A stretch of DNA of 64,000 nucleotides from Culex pipiens pallens (lineage: Eukaryota > Arthropoda > Insecta > Diptera > Culicidae), in contig NC_068937.1 of NCBI RefSeq assembly GCF_016801865.2, positions 9,496,157 to 9,560,156 of the forward strand, written 5' to 3'. Position 1 is the stretch's first letter; each line of letters opens with the position of its first letter. The notes under the pieces were generated by a model. It made no database searches. It was not told where the DNA came from and worked only from the letters and a program-made list of their open reading frames with translations. A program made the translations under genes and the position numbers. Shown piece by piece: positions 1-11,600 of the stretch.

Positions 1-430
1 TCGTTTTGTTTACAAACACTGTTCATCTACGAAAAGTGACAGGTCATTTATCGACGTGTGATGTTACAACTGAAAACGTAGTAGTGAAATCGGGATTCCG
101 CCGAAAGTTCCATATGGGAGCGTTCTTTTATTACGTAACGCAGTAGGGGGGGAGGGGGGGTCGGAGGCCGTGTTACGCTCCATACATAATTTTTAAAATT
201 TGTATGGAAATTTTGTTACGAGGGGGGGGGAGGGGGTCTAAAAGTCCGATTTTTCGCGTTACGTAATAAAAGAACGCTCCCTATGATGATTTTTTTAGTT
301 TGGTTGTACCGAACCTCCGTGCGCGAGAGAGGAGAGCCATACTCCCTTTCGATTTTTTTTTCTGTTGATGAGCGTCAAAAGATTTTCTTCTGATAAAGAT
401 TCTTCCAACGCTGATAAAAGTTACATTTTC
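1..430. repeat. Dispersed repeat copy A, interrupted by a MITE
   Basis: The segment matches, in reverse orientation, about 34495-34755. Shared landmarks in order are TTTACAAA, a CGACGTGTGA block, GTAGTGAAA, GTGCGCGAGAGAGGAGAGCC and a stretch around GCGTCAAAAGATTTTCTT. Copy B lacks the MITE, which shows the insertion is younger than the repeat. The repeat family itself is not recognised. Confidence 0.6.
116..281. mobile_element. 166-bp MITE, TIR GGGAGCGTTCTTTTATTACG
   Basis: The perfect terminal inverted repeat GGGAGCGTTCTTTTATTACG continues to TAACGC at both ends. The element is flanked by the 3-bp direct repeat TAT (113-115 and 282-284). The interior holds G-rich runs and no coding capacity. 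It is a non-autonomous DNA element mobilised in trans. The related repeat copy at about 34640-34660 preserves the empty site (TTCCATTTGATTG versus TTCCATAT...TATGATG). Confidence 0.85.
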
Positions 431-2379
431 TCGTTAGCAACTTGCATGCAAGCTATTTAGGAAAAAATGCTTATTTGGAAAAATCGTTGTATTTATCTCC
501 ATTGAAACTCAACAAAACCTTACAAAACTGTAATGGTGAGGAGATTTCCTACTAGAATGAGTCGTTTTAGAATTAAATAATTATCTGTAAAGTGAAAGGC
601 TACAACTATGACTTAATAACAAAGAATAAAATTTTGACCAAATGGAGCTAAACTGGATGTGGATTAGGGTAACAATGAAAAACGAAAATTTTAGAAAATC
701 ATAAGTGTATCTGTGTCAATGTTGAGACAAATCGTTTATGATTTAGAGGGTCTCTGTTGTCACCCTGATGTGGATTCGAATTAGTGGAAAACCACTACTG
801 AACAATTCCGCAATAACTTTTCAAAAGGACGAAACCTTGGATGAAAAAAAAACAGTCTATCCCTCTTGCTCTAGTGAACTGTCACGTTAAGTTGAATCTA
901 AGCACGGGATTGAAACTCGTCTGAAAAACCTGTATCATTTTCTCATTCGAAACAGTGGCGCCACGTGGTGGTAGCTGCCCTGTTTATTACACTGTGAAAT
1001 TATCCATGGCCAATCCAAGGAACCAGAAGGTGACAACAGAAATGTCCGTCCAAAATAAATGCTGCAAAAAAACTTATTATTTTTAACACATTTTCGTACA
1101 AATCAGCAACGAATTACAAGTTTGACAGTCGAACTACACTTAAAAGTTAGTTTTGTTATTTGTTTTTGCTAAACCGCATATTTTAAACGAAAGTGTCAAA
1201 AATATTTGCAATCATCTTTTGCCTCTTGGTGGCGCTTTGTGTTAGTATGTGTGTGGTCTATGTTTGCGGACGTGCACGCAGAACACAGAACAGTGAGAAC
1301 TAGCGAAAATGCTTCACTTCCTTCTGATACAAATCGCCATATTGAAATTGCTTGAAGATTCATACCCGTGATCTAAGGTATTGCCCTTTGAAGATTGACT
1401 ACGGAATTCTCTAGTTTTCGGAATGTCTCTCACGATTTTTGTTTGGTTTAATCATTACCAATCTACTGCAAAATAGAAGGTTACGATTAGGACAAGTAAA
1501 ATTTATCCTATTCTTTATTCTTATTTTTGTTATATTTTGGGACCATTTGCCGATTTTTGAGTTAAAGTGCATGAGGAAGTTTTTTTTATTGAAGATGATT
1601 TTTTTTATTTGTTTTTTTAAATATTATTTTCTGAAAAGTTTTGGCAAATTTACTTGAACATCTGAATAGTTTTGGAAAATTAACTAAAACATGTTTAAAT
1701 ATATAAGTCGTTAATGACAAGAAAGGACTTGGGGCGTAATCTAACCACAAGTTCTTCCAGGATGCTTTCTTCGGACTGGCTGCGCTTGTGTTCGATTAGA
1801 TTAGATTAGAATTATGTAAGAAAAAATGTGTAATTTTACCTCTGGAAATGTGTAATTTTACCACTTTTCTTGTGTTGTCACTTTTTCAGTCTAAATTGAG
1901 GTAAAATTACATCATAATAGAGGTGATATGAATCCTTCTAAAATTACACCTTCCAAATTCACAAAAAAAAAATACTATGTAGAGCACTACACAACACTTA
2001 AAAAAAACAATATTTTCATGATTTTATTGATATTTTTAAGTACTTTTGACGGTAGCATAATTGTATTCATGTATAATTTTTTGGGATGCTTTTGGTAAAA
2101 AAAAATTAGGCTTGAAGTATTTTTTGGAACTCTTTTTCCAATATTTTTGAAGATTTTGCCAGCAAAACAATATGAAAAAAAACTCAAAAATTCAATGGAA
2201 TTTAAAGTGCAATCAGCTGAAAACAATTTATAATGCATTGCCCTTCGTTTATAATCATTTTAAACATGTTTTAGCTAGTTTTGTGAATTATTTGTGAAAA
2301 TTGGGAAACCTTTATTTCAGTAAAGTCTTAAGGCCATTGCAAATATTTAAAAAAAAGTTTTTGTCCCTTGGCCTTGTAT

Positions 2380-2700
2380 TTTAAAAGTTTTTTAAAATGT
2401 ATATAACACTAGTTCAGTTGTTTTGTAAACATTAGTTTTAAAAAAATGTGAGATTTGACGAAAACAAAAATTTTAGCGAAAAAAAAATTTTGCGGTTCTG
2501 TACACCAAACATTTTCAAAAATTCAAAGGATTTTTGAATTAACCTAAACATGCTAAAAATAATTTTAGACGTAGGGGAATGCATTTTAAATTGATTTCAG
2601 CTAATTGCACTTACACTTCCATTGAAATGTTGAAGCCTTTGACAAAAAAATGCCCCCTGATTTTTTGGGCCGATTTTGAAGGGGGGTGACAAAAACTCTT
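2380..2700. repeat. Dispersed AT-rich repeat with GCCCCCTGATTTTT core
   Basis: It shares a collinear series of landmarks with 7730-8045: TTTGACGAAAACAAAAA, AACATGCTAAAAATGATT, AATGCATTTTAAATTGATT and GCCCCCTGATTTTT..GGGCCG..TTTGAAGGGGGG. A shorter relative ends at about 15845, and reverse-oriented relatives appear near 7270-7320 and 22370-22500. No inverted termini or coding frame were found. It is probably an old, unclassified transposon fragment. Confidence 0.55.
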
Positions 2701-3662
2701 AAAAATATTTGTACCAGCCTAATCGTAACCTACAAATTTGCAAAAGATACCAAATCGATCGGAAATTCTCTTCTCAAGACACTGATTTTTGAACGTTTTC
2801 ATAGCAATTTATATATATTGCTGCCAAGTTTGTATGGAAAACTTGGAAAATTGATAGTTTATACAATGAAAAATCATTTTGCGAAAACGTAGAAAACTAC
2901 TGTTTTAAAAAATTACATTAAAAAATTGTTCACGAAATAAAAAAAAATCATGTTTTCAAATTGCTATGGTTGTTTTTAATTGGATTCAAAGCATGCTTCA
3001 TAAATTTGTTCGAATAAATTTTAATAAATATTGTGTCCACGGCGACCTAGGTAAAGCATCTGAGTGGCACCCCTCCGAAAATGTTCAAAAGTTTGCCAGT
3101 TTGAATATTTTTTTAACAATATTTTCATATTCATATTATTATTATTTTCAAAGCTAACATATTTTAATGGAATTAGAGATTTTCTATTTTCCAAAAAAAA
3201 GAGCTGTTGTCTTGAACTTACAAAAATATTTTATTTCAAACATTTTTCTTTAAACTAATAAATCTGGTTCTTGATAAAAATGTATGATTTGAAAAAAAAA
3301 ATTGCGCTAAATATTGAAAAAAAAATGCTAATGATAATATTGTAGGTTGAAAATCAATCCATAGAAAACGGGACGATTTTTTTTCAAAAATGTATCAATT
3401 GATGTAAAATTGATTTCAAAATGTACTAATCAACTATCGAACAAACCTATCGCCACACAAGATCCTCTGTAATTATTAAGTCAAATGTAATTACAAAAGC
3501 CGACTCTGTCCTAACCAGGTCCCAGTACCGAAAAGGACCTAATAAAAATAATTTTATGAAAAAAAAAACCCACCCTTAGCAGCTTCCCTCATTCCGTCAC
3601 CACCCCCGCACAACTCCCTGTACCACTGCCAATAGATCTGTAAGCGTCTCACTCCGTTTCAG

Positions 3663-5399
3663 GTTGGTTTGTTAAAGGAAAAGTACGATCATCGTTTGCT
3701 ACTCAAGCACTTGCCTTCAGATTTCAAGTACTTCTTAGATCACATTCAATCGCTAAACTACGCCGACAAGCCCGACTATGCCGTGAGTATTTGCTACTTC
3801 TAGAAGTCTTCTTGACTCTGGATTGAACTAAATTGATGTTTTTCTTGCTGAAGATGCTGGTAACCCTGTTTGAGCGGTGCATGAAGCGCCGCGGCGTCAA
3901 GGAAACCGATCCGTTCGACTGGGAAAAGGTGGAGGAGAACAACGCCGACCACGTCGGCGGCGAAGCCAAAGTAGTAAACGCAGCCGTACCAAAGAGTGAA
4001 CTAATTAAGAAACACAAAGATATCGAACTGACGGAGGTGAGGGTAATTCTGGCCGACTTTTACTCTGTCGGGATGAATATGCTAAGTTTAGGATACTTTT
4101 CAGAAACGCAAAGTGATTCCAGACTCGGTCAAGGTGATGCACACCGAACCCATTGAGTCGATAAAGCCGCAACAGCTGCTCCAGCAGCAGCAGCAGCAGC
4201 AGGCGCAACAGAACAATGCCGTGGCCAAGGCTAATGGGACCGCAACCGGCAACGGAATCACCACGGCACAGGCCAACGGGCAGAACGAAAAGTACGCCGC
4301 CGGTGATCCGCTGGATCCGCGGTTGCGGCAAGCGTTCAAGGACGCACTGATCGCCAGCCAGGAGGCGGGCACCAAGGTGAAGGTGAGTTGACAGAGGTTG
4401 ACAGAATTTTGACAGTTGTACTTACCAGTGGGAACGGCGACATTTGACACGTACTTACCTGAGGAAAGTCGACAGGCGAGTGTGACTGTTGCGGGGTGCT
4501 TGACTTTGAAGTCCGTGATTGGGAAACTTTTTTTTATCTCTTTTCAGCCGGAGATTCCGCTGTTGCGAGCCCACACGGATGTCAACAAGCCGTCGTCGAA
4601 GCACGGTGGTAGCCGGTTACGGATCTTGACGGCACCGCCGGTCAACATCAAAGACTTTGCGTCGTCGATGGACGCCAGCCTGCACCAGCAGCACTCGCAG
4701 GCCAACGATCTGAACCTGTCGGAGGCGACCCGGGCCAAGCTGAAGATGACGTCGGCGGGCAACAACGCCGACGGGGACGACGTCAGCTGTACGCCAGGCC
4801 TGGGCAATACGGACGGTCAGTCGCCGGGCACGTGCGGCCCGGACAGTCTCCAGCAGGGCCTGGGCAACTCGCAGCTGACCCAGCGGCAATCGCTGCACCT
4901 CGGCGGCAAGAGTCTGCGGTCGTTTGCGACCCAGTCGGCCAAGTACCGCAGCGTGGCGGACGACAAGAGCTGTCGGGACTACTCGATCACGCAGCACGCC
5001 ATCATCGACGACGATAACGCTAGCCAGCACCAGACGCCCAAGTACCAGGGCGCCCTGACCTTGGCCTCGCAGTGGAAGAGCCAGTTTGACGACTCGGACG
5101 ACTCCACCGACGGCCTCTGGAAGGGGGAGCAACATTCCGAAAACGCATCCAAGAAGAATATCCAGCAGCAACATAGCAGCAAGCAAAACAACAACAACAA
5201 CAACACATCGACGAGTGCTATTGTTAACAATGTCACTACCAATGCTCCTATTGTTACTACAACTACCACAACTACTACTACAACTACAACTACTCCTAAT
5301 AATGCTACTATTACCAACAACCAACAACCGCCGCCGCAACCAGAAGACGCAGACGCTGACGCAGCAATAGAGCTTGTTGCCGCTACTCTCAACTCTTAA
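3663..5399 (+). CDS. Asator: Asator, tau-tubulin kinase family, 3' part (last four coding exons)
   Basis: This is the C-terminal part of a casein-kinase-1-like Ser/Thr kinase of the tau-tubulin kinase (TTBK) family. In Drosophila, Asator binds the spindle-matrix protein Megator. Exons read by eye are 3663-3782, 3854-4036, 4104-4382 and 4548-5399; all junctions are GT-AG and phase 0. The first exon gives VGLLKEKYDHRLLLKHLPSD and ends PDYA. The second opens MLVTLFERCMKRRGVKETDP and continues FDWEK. Together they form the typical end of the TTBK kinase C-lobe. The ATP-binding and catalytic motifs lie left of the window. The rest is a low-complexity tail: polyQ (CAG repeat near 4179-4203), a conserved-looking segment (SRLRILTAPPVNIKDFASSM), an Asn run, and a run of about thirteen Thr near 5255-5296. 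The stop is TAA at 5397-5399. The kinase identity is confident; the exact N-terminal extent cannot be judged here. Confidence 0.9.
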
Positions 5400-5435
5400 T
5401 TTATCCCCGAATGATGAGCAAGAATTATGACAAAA

Positions 5436-5441
5436 ATAAAA
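5436..5441 (+). terminator. Candidate Asator poly(A) signal AATAAA
   Basis: AATAAA lies 37 bp after the Asator stop codon. It is the first canonical signal in the short gap before the convergent sv gene, which would make a very short 3' UTR. Use of this site is inferred. Confidence 0.45.
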
Positions 5442-5687
5442 CAAAACAAAAGAGAAAAGTAAAGCGTATAAAGCAGTATAGAGAGATCGAAGCAGGCCTT
5501 TCCCTCCCAATCCGAACATTTCTTTCAAAAGCACAAACGTCAAAACATTCCCAATTTGTTTTTGTAATGTCACTTATATAATTTGTCATGTTTCAAATCT
5601 GATTTTGTTTGTTGTTTTTCTTCTTCTTTGTGCTGATTCATTGATTCATTGTTGGTTGGTTGAGTTGTCACCCGATCAGATCGGTCA

Positions 5688-8600
5688 TCACTGCTCCTCA
5701 GGGTAGTGGATCTGACCGAGGTCCCGGCACAGGTTCTGGTTCGTGAAGGGGGCGTTGTAGTTGAACGAGCCGTAGCCGGGCGCGTACTGGGTGTAGGCGG
5801 TCGGGAAGATGAGCTCCGGGTTTGCTGGAAGAAGGGAGGGAGTTGTTTTTAGTTAAATTTTCTATAAAAATGATAAAATGATTTCAAAAATGTAAGAACA
5901 TAAAGCTTTTAAAACTTCAAAAGTGCAACAAATATTAAAAAGATTAAAATTAGAATAAAAATATTTAACCTAAAAAATTTTTATTCAGAAAATCGGAAAT
6001 TCTGAATTTTAAAATTTAAAAGAAACCATGATTTTAAATTTTTAGATTCTTCAACTCACAAATTTCTCAATAGGGACACGATTAAAACCCGTTTCTGATC
6101 ACTTATTTTTATTATAACGCAAACAATAAATTGGGTCCTAAAATGAAGCTTAGATTGCTGATATTTTTGTTTACAGCGATAAAGCTTATTTTTCTGAGTA
6201 CAATGACCCTTTGTACGAGCACAAAGAGTTTAAAATGGATTTTTAAATCAATTTTGAAAAATTAACCTCGCGGTCCTTCTTGACAGAAAAGCTCCTACTT
6301 GACAGCTCGTTCCAAGGGGACCATAGTTGATCCATCGGAAAAATGTTGTCTTGTCAAAAAAAAATTTTGCATTAAAATGAAAAAAAAGTGATCAGAAATG
6401 GTTTTTTATCGTGTTTTTTACCGTTGTACATAAAAATTGACATAGGGCTTTAGTACCCAATTGACAAGATAAATTTTTTTCCGATGGATTAACTATGGTC
6501 CCCTTGGAACGAGCTGTCAAGTAGGACCTTTTCGGTCAAGAAGGGCCGAGAAGTTATCTTCATAAAATTGATTTAAAATCCTTTAAATCCTTTGCGGTCG
6601 TACAAAGAGTCATTATGCTCAGAAAAATAAGCTTTATCGTTGTGAACAATAATATTAGCAATTTAAGCTTAATTTTAGGACCCAATTCTGGATTTTTAAT
6701 TCTTAAAGTTTTTAAATTTTATTTATTTCTTAAATTCTCTAACTCCTAAATTAACCAATTCCTAAATCCTTAACCCTCTAACGCCCACCATAGTTACTCC
6801 AGAGCCCCACAAATATTTACAGTCAAAATTATTTTTTTCTGCAACCATGCATTTTTTCATCTTGGTTCAACCTAGATAAGTTCGATCAAGTCACGAGTTA
6901 TGTAGAAAAACGAAAAAAAAATCTCGATTTGCTCTAGGCGGAAAGGGGTTAAATTCCTAACGTCTAAAATCTTGGATTTTCTAATCTTTATTTTTAAATC
7001 GTTTAGTTCTTAAATTATTAAATTCATGAATACTTCGATGTTGTCTGCCATCTCAAAAAATATAAAATCAACCTCAATCTTGGAGCACTTTTTGAGATAT
7101 ATTTTATGCTCGAAATCCGAAATTTGAGAAAGATAAAAAAAATCGCAGTTCAAATTTACACAGTAAAATTTTGGCGAGGACTTTGGATGATCAATCTGTT
7201 TTTAAATTTTCAAAATGTATTTTTTTTAAATTTTACAATTATTTAAATTTTAGATTTAAGCAGTTGAAAATATTTTTCAAAGTTTAAAATCGGCCAGAAA
7301 AATCAGGAGGCAATAAAAATATTTTTTCCAGAAACTTAAAATACATATTTCTGAATTTTAAATCAGATTTAGCATGTTTAGGATCGATCAAAAAACATAT
7401 AATTTTTGGGAAAACTCCAATGTACAACAACAAAAATTTTAAACGATTTTATTTTTTTTTAATCTTGACTTTTTTAATATTGGATTTTTATTGTTTTTTT
7501 TTTTAATTTCTGTACTTTGAAATTTGAATTTGAAAATTTAATTTTTTTAATTCTCCTAATTAATTTTTTTCAATGTTTATGTTTTTTTCTTTCCAAATTT
7601 TCGAATTCCTAATTCCGGTTTATTTTTTTCAAATTATTTGAATTTTTTAATACTCATAGTATAATGAATTTCTATGATATAAATATAAACAAATATAAAT
7701 ATTGAAATTACAAGCCATAGTTTCAACATTCGCATGGAAAAAGTGGTTTAAAATGCATTTTACACTAGTTTGCAATCATTAGCTTTCAAAAAGTAAAATT
7801 TGACGAAAACAAAAAAAAAATCGGAAAAAAATAAATTTTGGGATAATAAACATCGAAAAATTCCAAAAATTTAAAAGATTTTTAAATCAACCCAAACATG
7901 CTAAAAATGATTCTAAACGCAGGGAAATGCATTTTAAATTGATTGCAACTGATTGCACATAAATGTTCATCGAAATATTAGAGTTTTTTGATAAAAAAAA
8001 TTTGCCCCCTGATTTTTCGGGCCGACTTTGAAGGGGGGGCAGAGAAAAAAACTTTAAATAAAATTTGTTACCTTAGGCAACAAAAAGTAACTGTGCCAAT
8101 TATGAACCAATTCCGATAAGTTTTAAGGGTCGCTATAGATCGTTAAAGTTGATGAAAAAAAATCTACTTATGTAAAATCGTCTTCTGTAAATCGCTAATA
8201 ACTCGTCAGGGTTACCTCGGATCGTTTTGCGGTCTTAGACAAAGTTGATTGTCATAGAATTTTACTTAAGAATTCCATACTTGACAATGATCCAACACAT
8301 TTAACGCACCATTCTGGAGGATTTTTGAAATTTTTGCTTTTCCCGACATTTTTGCAAATTTTCCCATACAAACTTCAACGATCAAAAGCGACCCTTAAAC
8401 CTTAACCGATTTAGCTCAAAATTGACACCGTTACTTATTTTTACTCCTGTCAAAAAAGAAAAATATTATTAGATTATTATTAGATCAAGTAAATTTCAAG
8501 CAAACGTCATAGTGGTCGTTTGACATTGTTAAATTTTCTTTGGAATTTTCATGCAAATTGTTGAAAAAAAAAATGCCTTTGCAAAACAATTTCTCATTCA

Positions 8601-11600
8601 CGTTTCACACGGGACTCACATTTACTACCAAACGTTTGGAAGTGTGTGTGAGCTTCGTGTAAGAGGGTGTCAAACTAAAAAGTGACCCCGTTCGTTTGAC
8701 AACAATTGGTGTCAAACCATCGGGGTTTCAGTGTAGTGGAACAGGCTGCCAAAGAAGTGACAATCTGGCACGAAAGACCATAAAGTTTTTTTTTCGTAAT
8801 TAATCAAACAAATAATTTTAACCTTTTGTAGACGTTCAGAATGTTGTTGGGCTTTGAAAAGTATCCTTTAAAACTCAATTGAGGGACCTAATCAAGCAAA
8901 ACAATGTAAATCAAACAATGTTGAAGTGTAAACAAAGAGTCTATCCTGCTTACGTTAGTTAATGTTTACATTAGGAACGAGCAGGATAGTTAGACTCTTT
9001 GTATTGCTAGAAATTATCGTTTGCACGAAGCAATTTAAAGGCATCTTCGTCAGGGGGTCTTCAAATTGAGCAGTTCTCTAGGATTTCGGTCATTCGATTT
9101 TTTTTGTATTTTTTAATCCGACTGAAACTTTTTTGGTGCCTTCGGTATGCCCAAAGAAGCCATTTTGCATCATTAGTTTGTCCATATAATTTTCCATACA
9201 AATTCGGCAGCTGTCCATACAAAAATGATGTATGAAAATTCAAAAATCTGTATCTTTTGAAGGAATTTTTTGATCGATTTGGTGTCTTCGGCAAAGTTGT
9301 AGGTATGGATACGGACTACACTGGAAAAAAATAATACACGGTAAAAAAAATTTGGTGATTTTTTTATTAAACTTTTTATCACTAAAACTTGATTTACAAA
9401 AAAACACTATTTTTAATTTTTTTTATTTTTTGATATGTTTTAGAAGACATAAAATGCCAACTTTTCAGAAATTTCCAGGTTGTGCAAAAAATCACTGACC
9501 GAGTTATGAATTTTTTAATCAATACTGATTTTTTCAAAAAATCGAAATTTTGGTCGTAAAAATTTTTCAACTTCATTTTTCGATGTAAAATCAAATTTGC
9601 AATCAAAAAGTACTTTACTGAAATTTTGATAAAGTGCACCGTTTTCAAGTTATAGCCATATTTAAGTGACTTTTTTGAAAATAGTCGCAGTTTTTCATTT
9701 TTTTAAATTAGTGCACATGTTTGCCCAGTTTTGAAAAAAATATTTTTGAAAAGCTGAGAAAATTCTCTATATTTTGCTTATTTGGACTTTGTTGATACGA
9801 CCTTTAGTTGCTGAGATATTGCAATGCAAAGGTTTAAAAACAGGAAAATTGATGTTTTCTAAGTTTCACCCAAACAACCCACCATTTTCTATCGTCAATA
9901 TCTCAGCAACTAATGGTCCGATTTTCAATGTTAATATATGAAACATTTGTGAAATTTTCCGATCTCTTCGAAAAAAATATTTTTGGAATTTTCAAATCAA
10001 GACTAACATTTCACAAAGGCCAAACATTCAATATTACGCCCTTTTAAAATGTTTGTCTTGATTTGAAAATTCCAAAAATATTTTTTTCGAAAAGATCGGA
10101 AAATTTCACAATTGTTTCATATATTAACATTGAAAATCGGACCATTAGTTGCTGAGATATTGACGATAGAAAATGGTGGGTTGTTTGGGTGAAACTTAGA
10201 AAACATCAATTTTCCTGTTTTTAAACCTTTGCATTGCAATATCTCAGCAACTAAAGGTCGTATCAACATAGTCCGAATAAGCAAAATATAGAGAATTTTC
10301 TCAGCTTTTCAAAAATATTTTTTTCAAAACTGGGCAAACATGTGCACTAATTTAAAAAAATGAAAAACTGCGACTATTTTCAAAAAAGTCACTTAAATAT
10401 GGCTATAACTTGAAAACGGTGCACTTTATCAAAATTTTAGTAAAGTACTTTTTGATTGCAAATTTGATTTTACATCGAAAAATGAAGTTGAAAAATTTTT
10501 GCGACCAATTTTTCGATTTTTTGAAAAAATCAGTATTGATTCAAAAATTCATAACTCGGTCAGTGATTTTTTGCACAACCTGGAAATTTCTGAAAAGTTG
10601 GCATTTTATGTCTTCTAAAACATATCAAAAAATAAAAAAAATTAAAAATAGTGTTTTTTTGTAAATCAAGTTTTAGTGATAAAAAGTTAAATAAAAAAAT
10701 CACCAATTTTTTTTTTACCGTGTATTATTTTTTCCAGTGTAGTCCGTATCCATACCTACAACTTTGCCGAAGACACCAAATCGATCAAAAAATTCCTTCA
10801 AAAGATACAGATTTTTGAATTTTCATACATCATTTTTGTATGGACAGCTGCCGAATTTGTATGGAAAATTATATGGACAAACTAATGATGCAAAATGGCT
10901 TCTTTGGGCATACCGAAGGCACCAAAAAAGTTTCAGCCGGATTAAAAAATACAAAAATTAAAATTGAAGAAAAAAGACCGATTTCGTAGAGAATTGCTCA
11001 ATTGGCTTTGAAGGTTTCAGCTGAATATTTTGACAGCTTTTTGTTTAACCTCACTCAAACGTCAAACTTATATAATCTTTTAAAATTAGAATATGGTTAT
11101 CCGTCGAACTCAGACATAGAACTTTGTGCCAGTTCGTTTTTTCAAAATCTGATTTGATCCAGAAAAAAATCAACTAGCAGGTTTGTAACGTTTGACGTTT
11201 ACGAAAGGTAAACAAAAGAAACTTAAAGTGAGACTTCAACTGTCACATTTCACCATAAAAAAAACGCATAGTTCTCTCACCGGCAAACTGGTCCGTGTTC
11301 TGCAGGAACGCCGAGTAGTTGGACGAGCAGGCAATGTGCGGGTTCAGGACGGCCGTTTCCGCGCCGGGTTCGCCCGGCCCTCCGGTACTATACCCACCGC
11401 CTCCGCCCGCACCCGCCGTCTCGTAACTCGTCGTGGGGAAGCTCTGGTTCTGCGATATGTTGTTGTTCATGTCGCTGAGGAACTCGATGGACTGGGCCAT
11501 CGAGGGGGACGCGTCCTGGGAGCGCTTGAGGCCAATGCCGACGCCCGCCGCTGCCGCCGCCGCAGCTGCAGCGGCTGCCGATGACGCGAGCATCTCGCTG

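Larger units (their letters stand above)
1..3662 (+). other. Asator intron (3' part), repeat-rich
   Basis: This stretch precedes the acceptor (TTTCAG) at 3662 and is AT-rich with no open frame of credible coding quality. It holds an old repeat at about 1-430 carrying a MITE at 116-281. It also holds a copy of a dispersed AT-rich repeat at about 2380-2700, recognisable by its GCCCCCTGAT...GGGCCGATTTTGAAGGGG core. A block at about 1800-1970 contains several short opposed copies of TGTAATTTTACC. I see nothing else between 3250 and 3660. Confidence 0.7.
5825..11280 (-). other. Last sv intron, filled with inverted-repeat elements
   Basis: The donor GTGAGAG at 11280 and acceptor TTCCAG at 5825 bound it. 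It holds in order a GGGTCCTAAAAT-type element (6130-6687), an unannotated AT-rich stretch (6700-7700), the dispersed repeat (7730-8045), a MITE (8086-8435), a truncated MITE end (about 8672-8740), a small palindrome (about 8896-9013) and a 1.9-kb palindromic element (9068-10999). I see no exon in it. Confidence 0.7.

Noticed and set aside
9061..10961. Matching frames of 65-84 codons in the palindromic elements
   Set aside because: They recur mirrored in each arm and in each element copy, consist of AT-rich F/K/N/L residues and have no domain. They are shadows of the inverted repeat.
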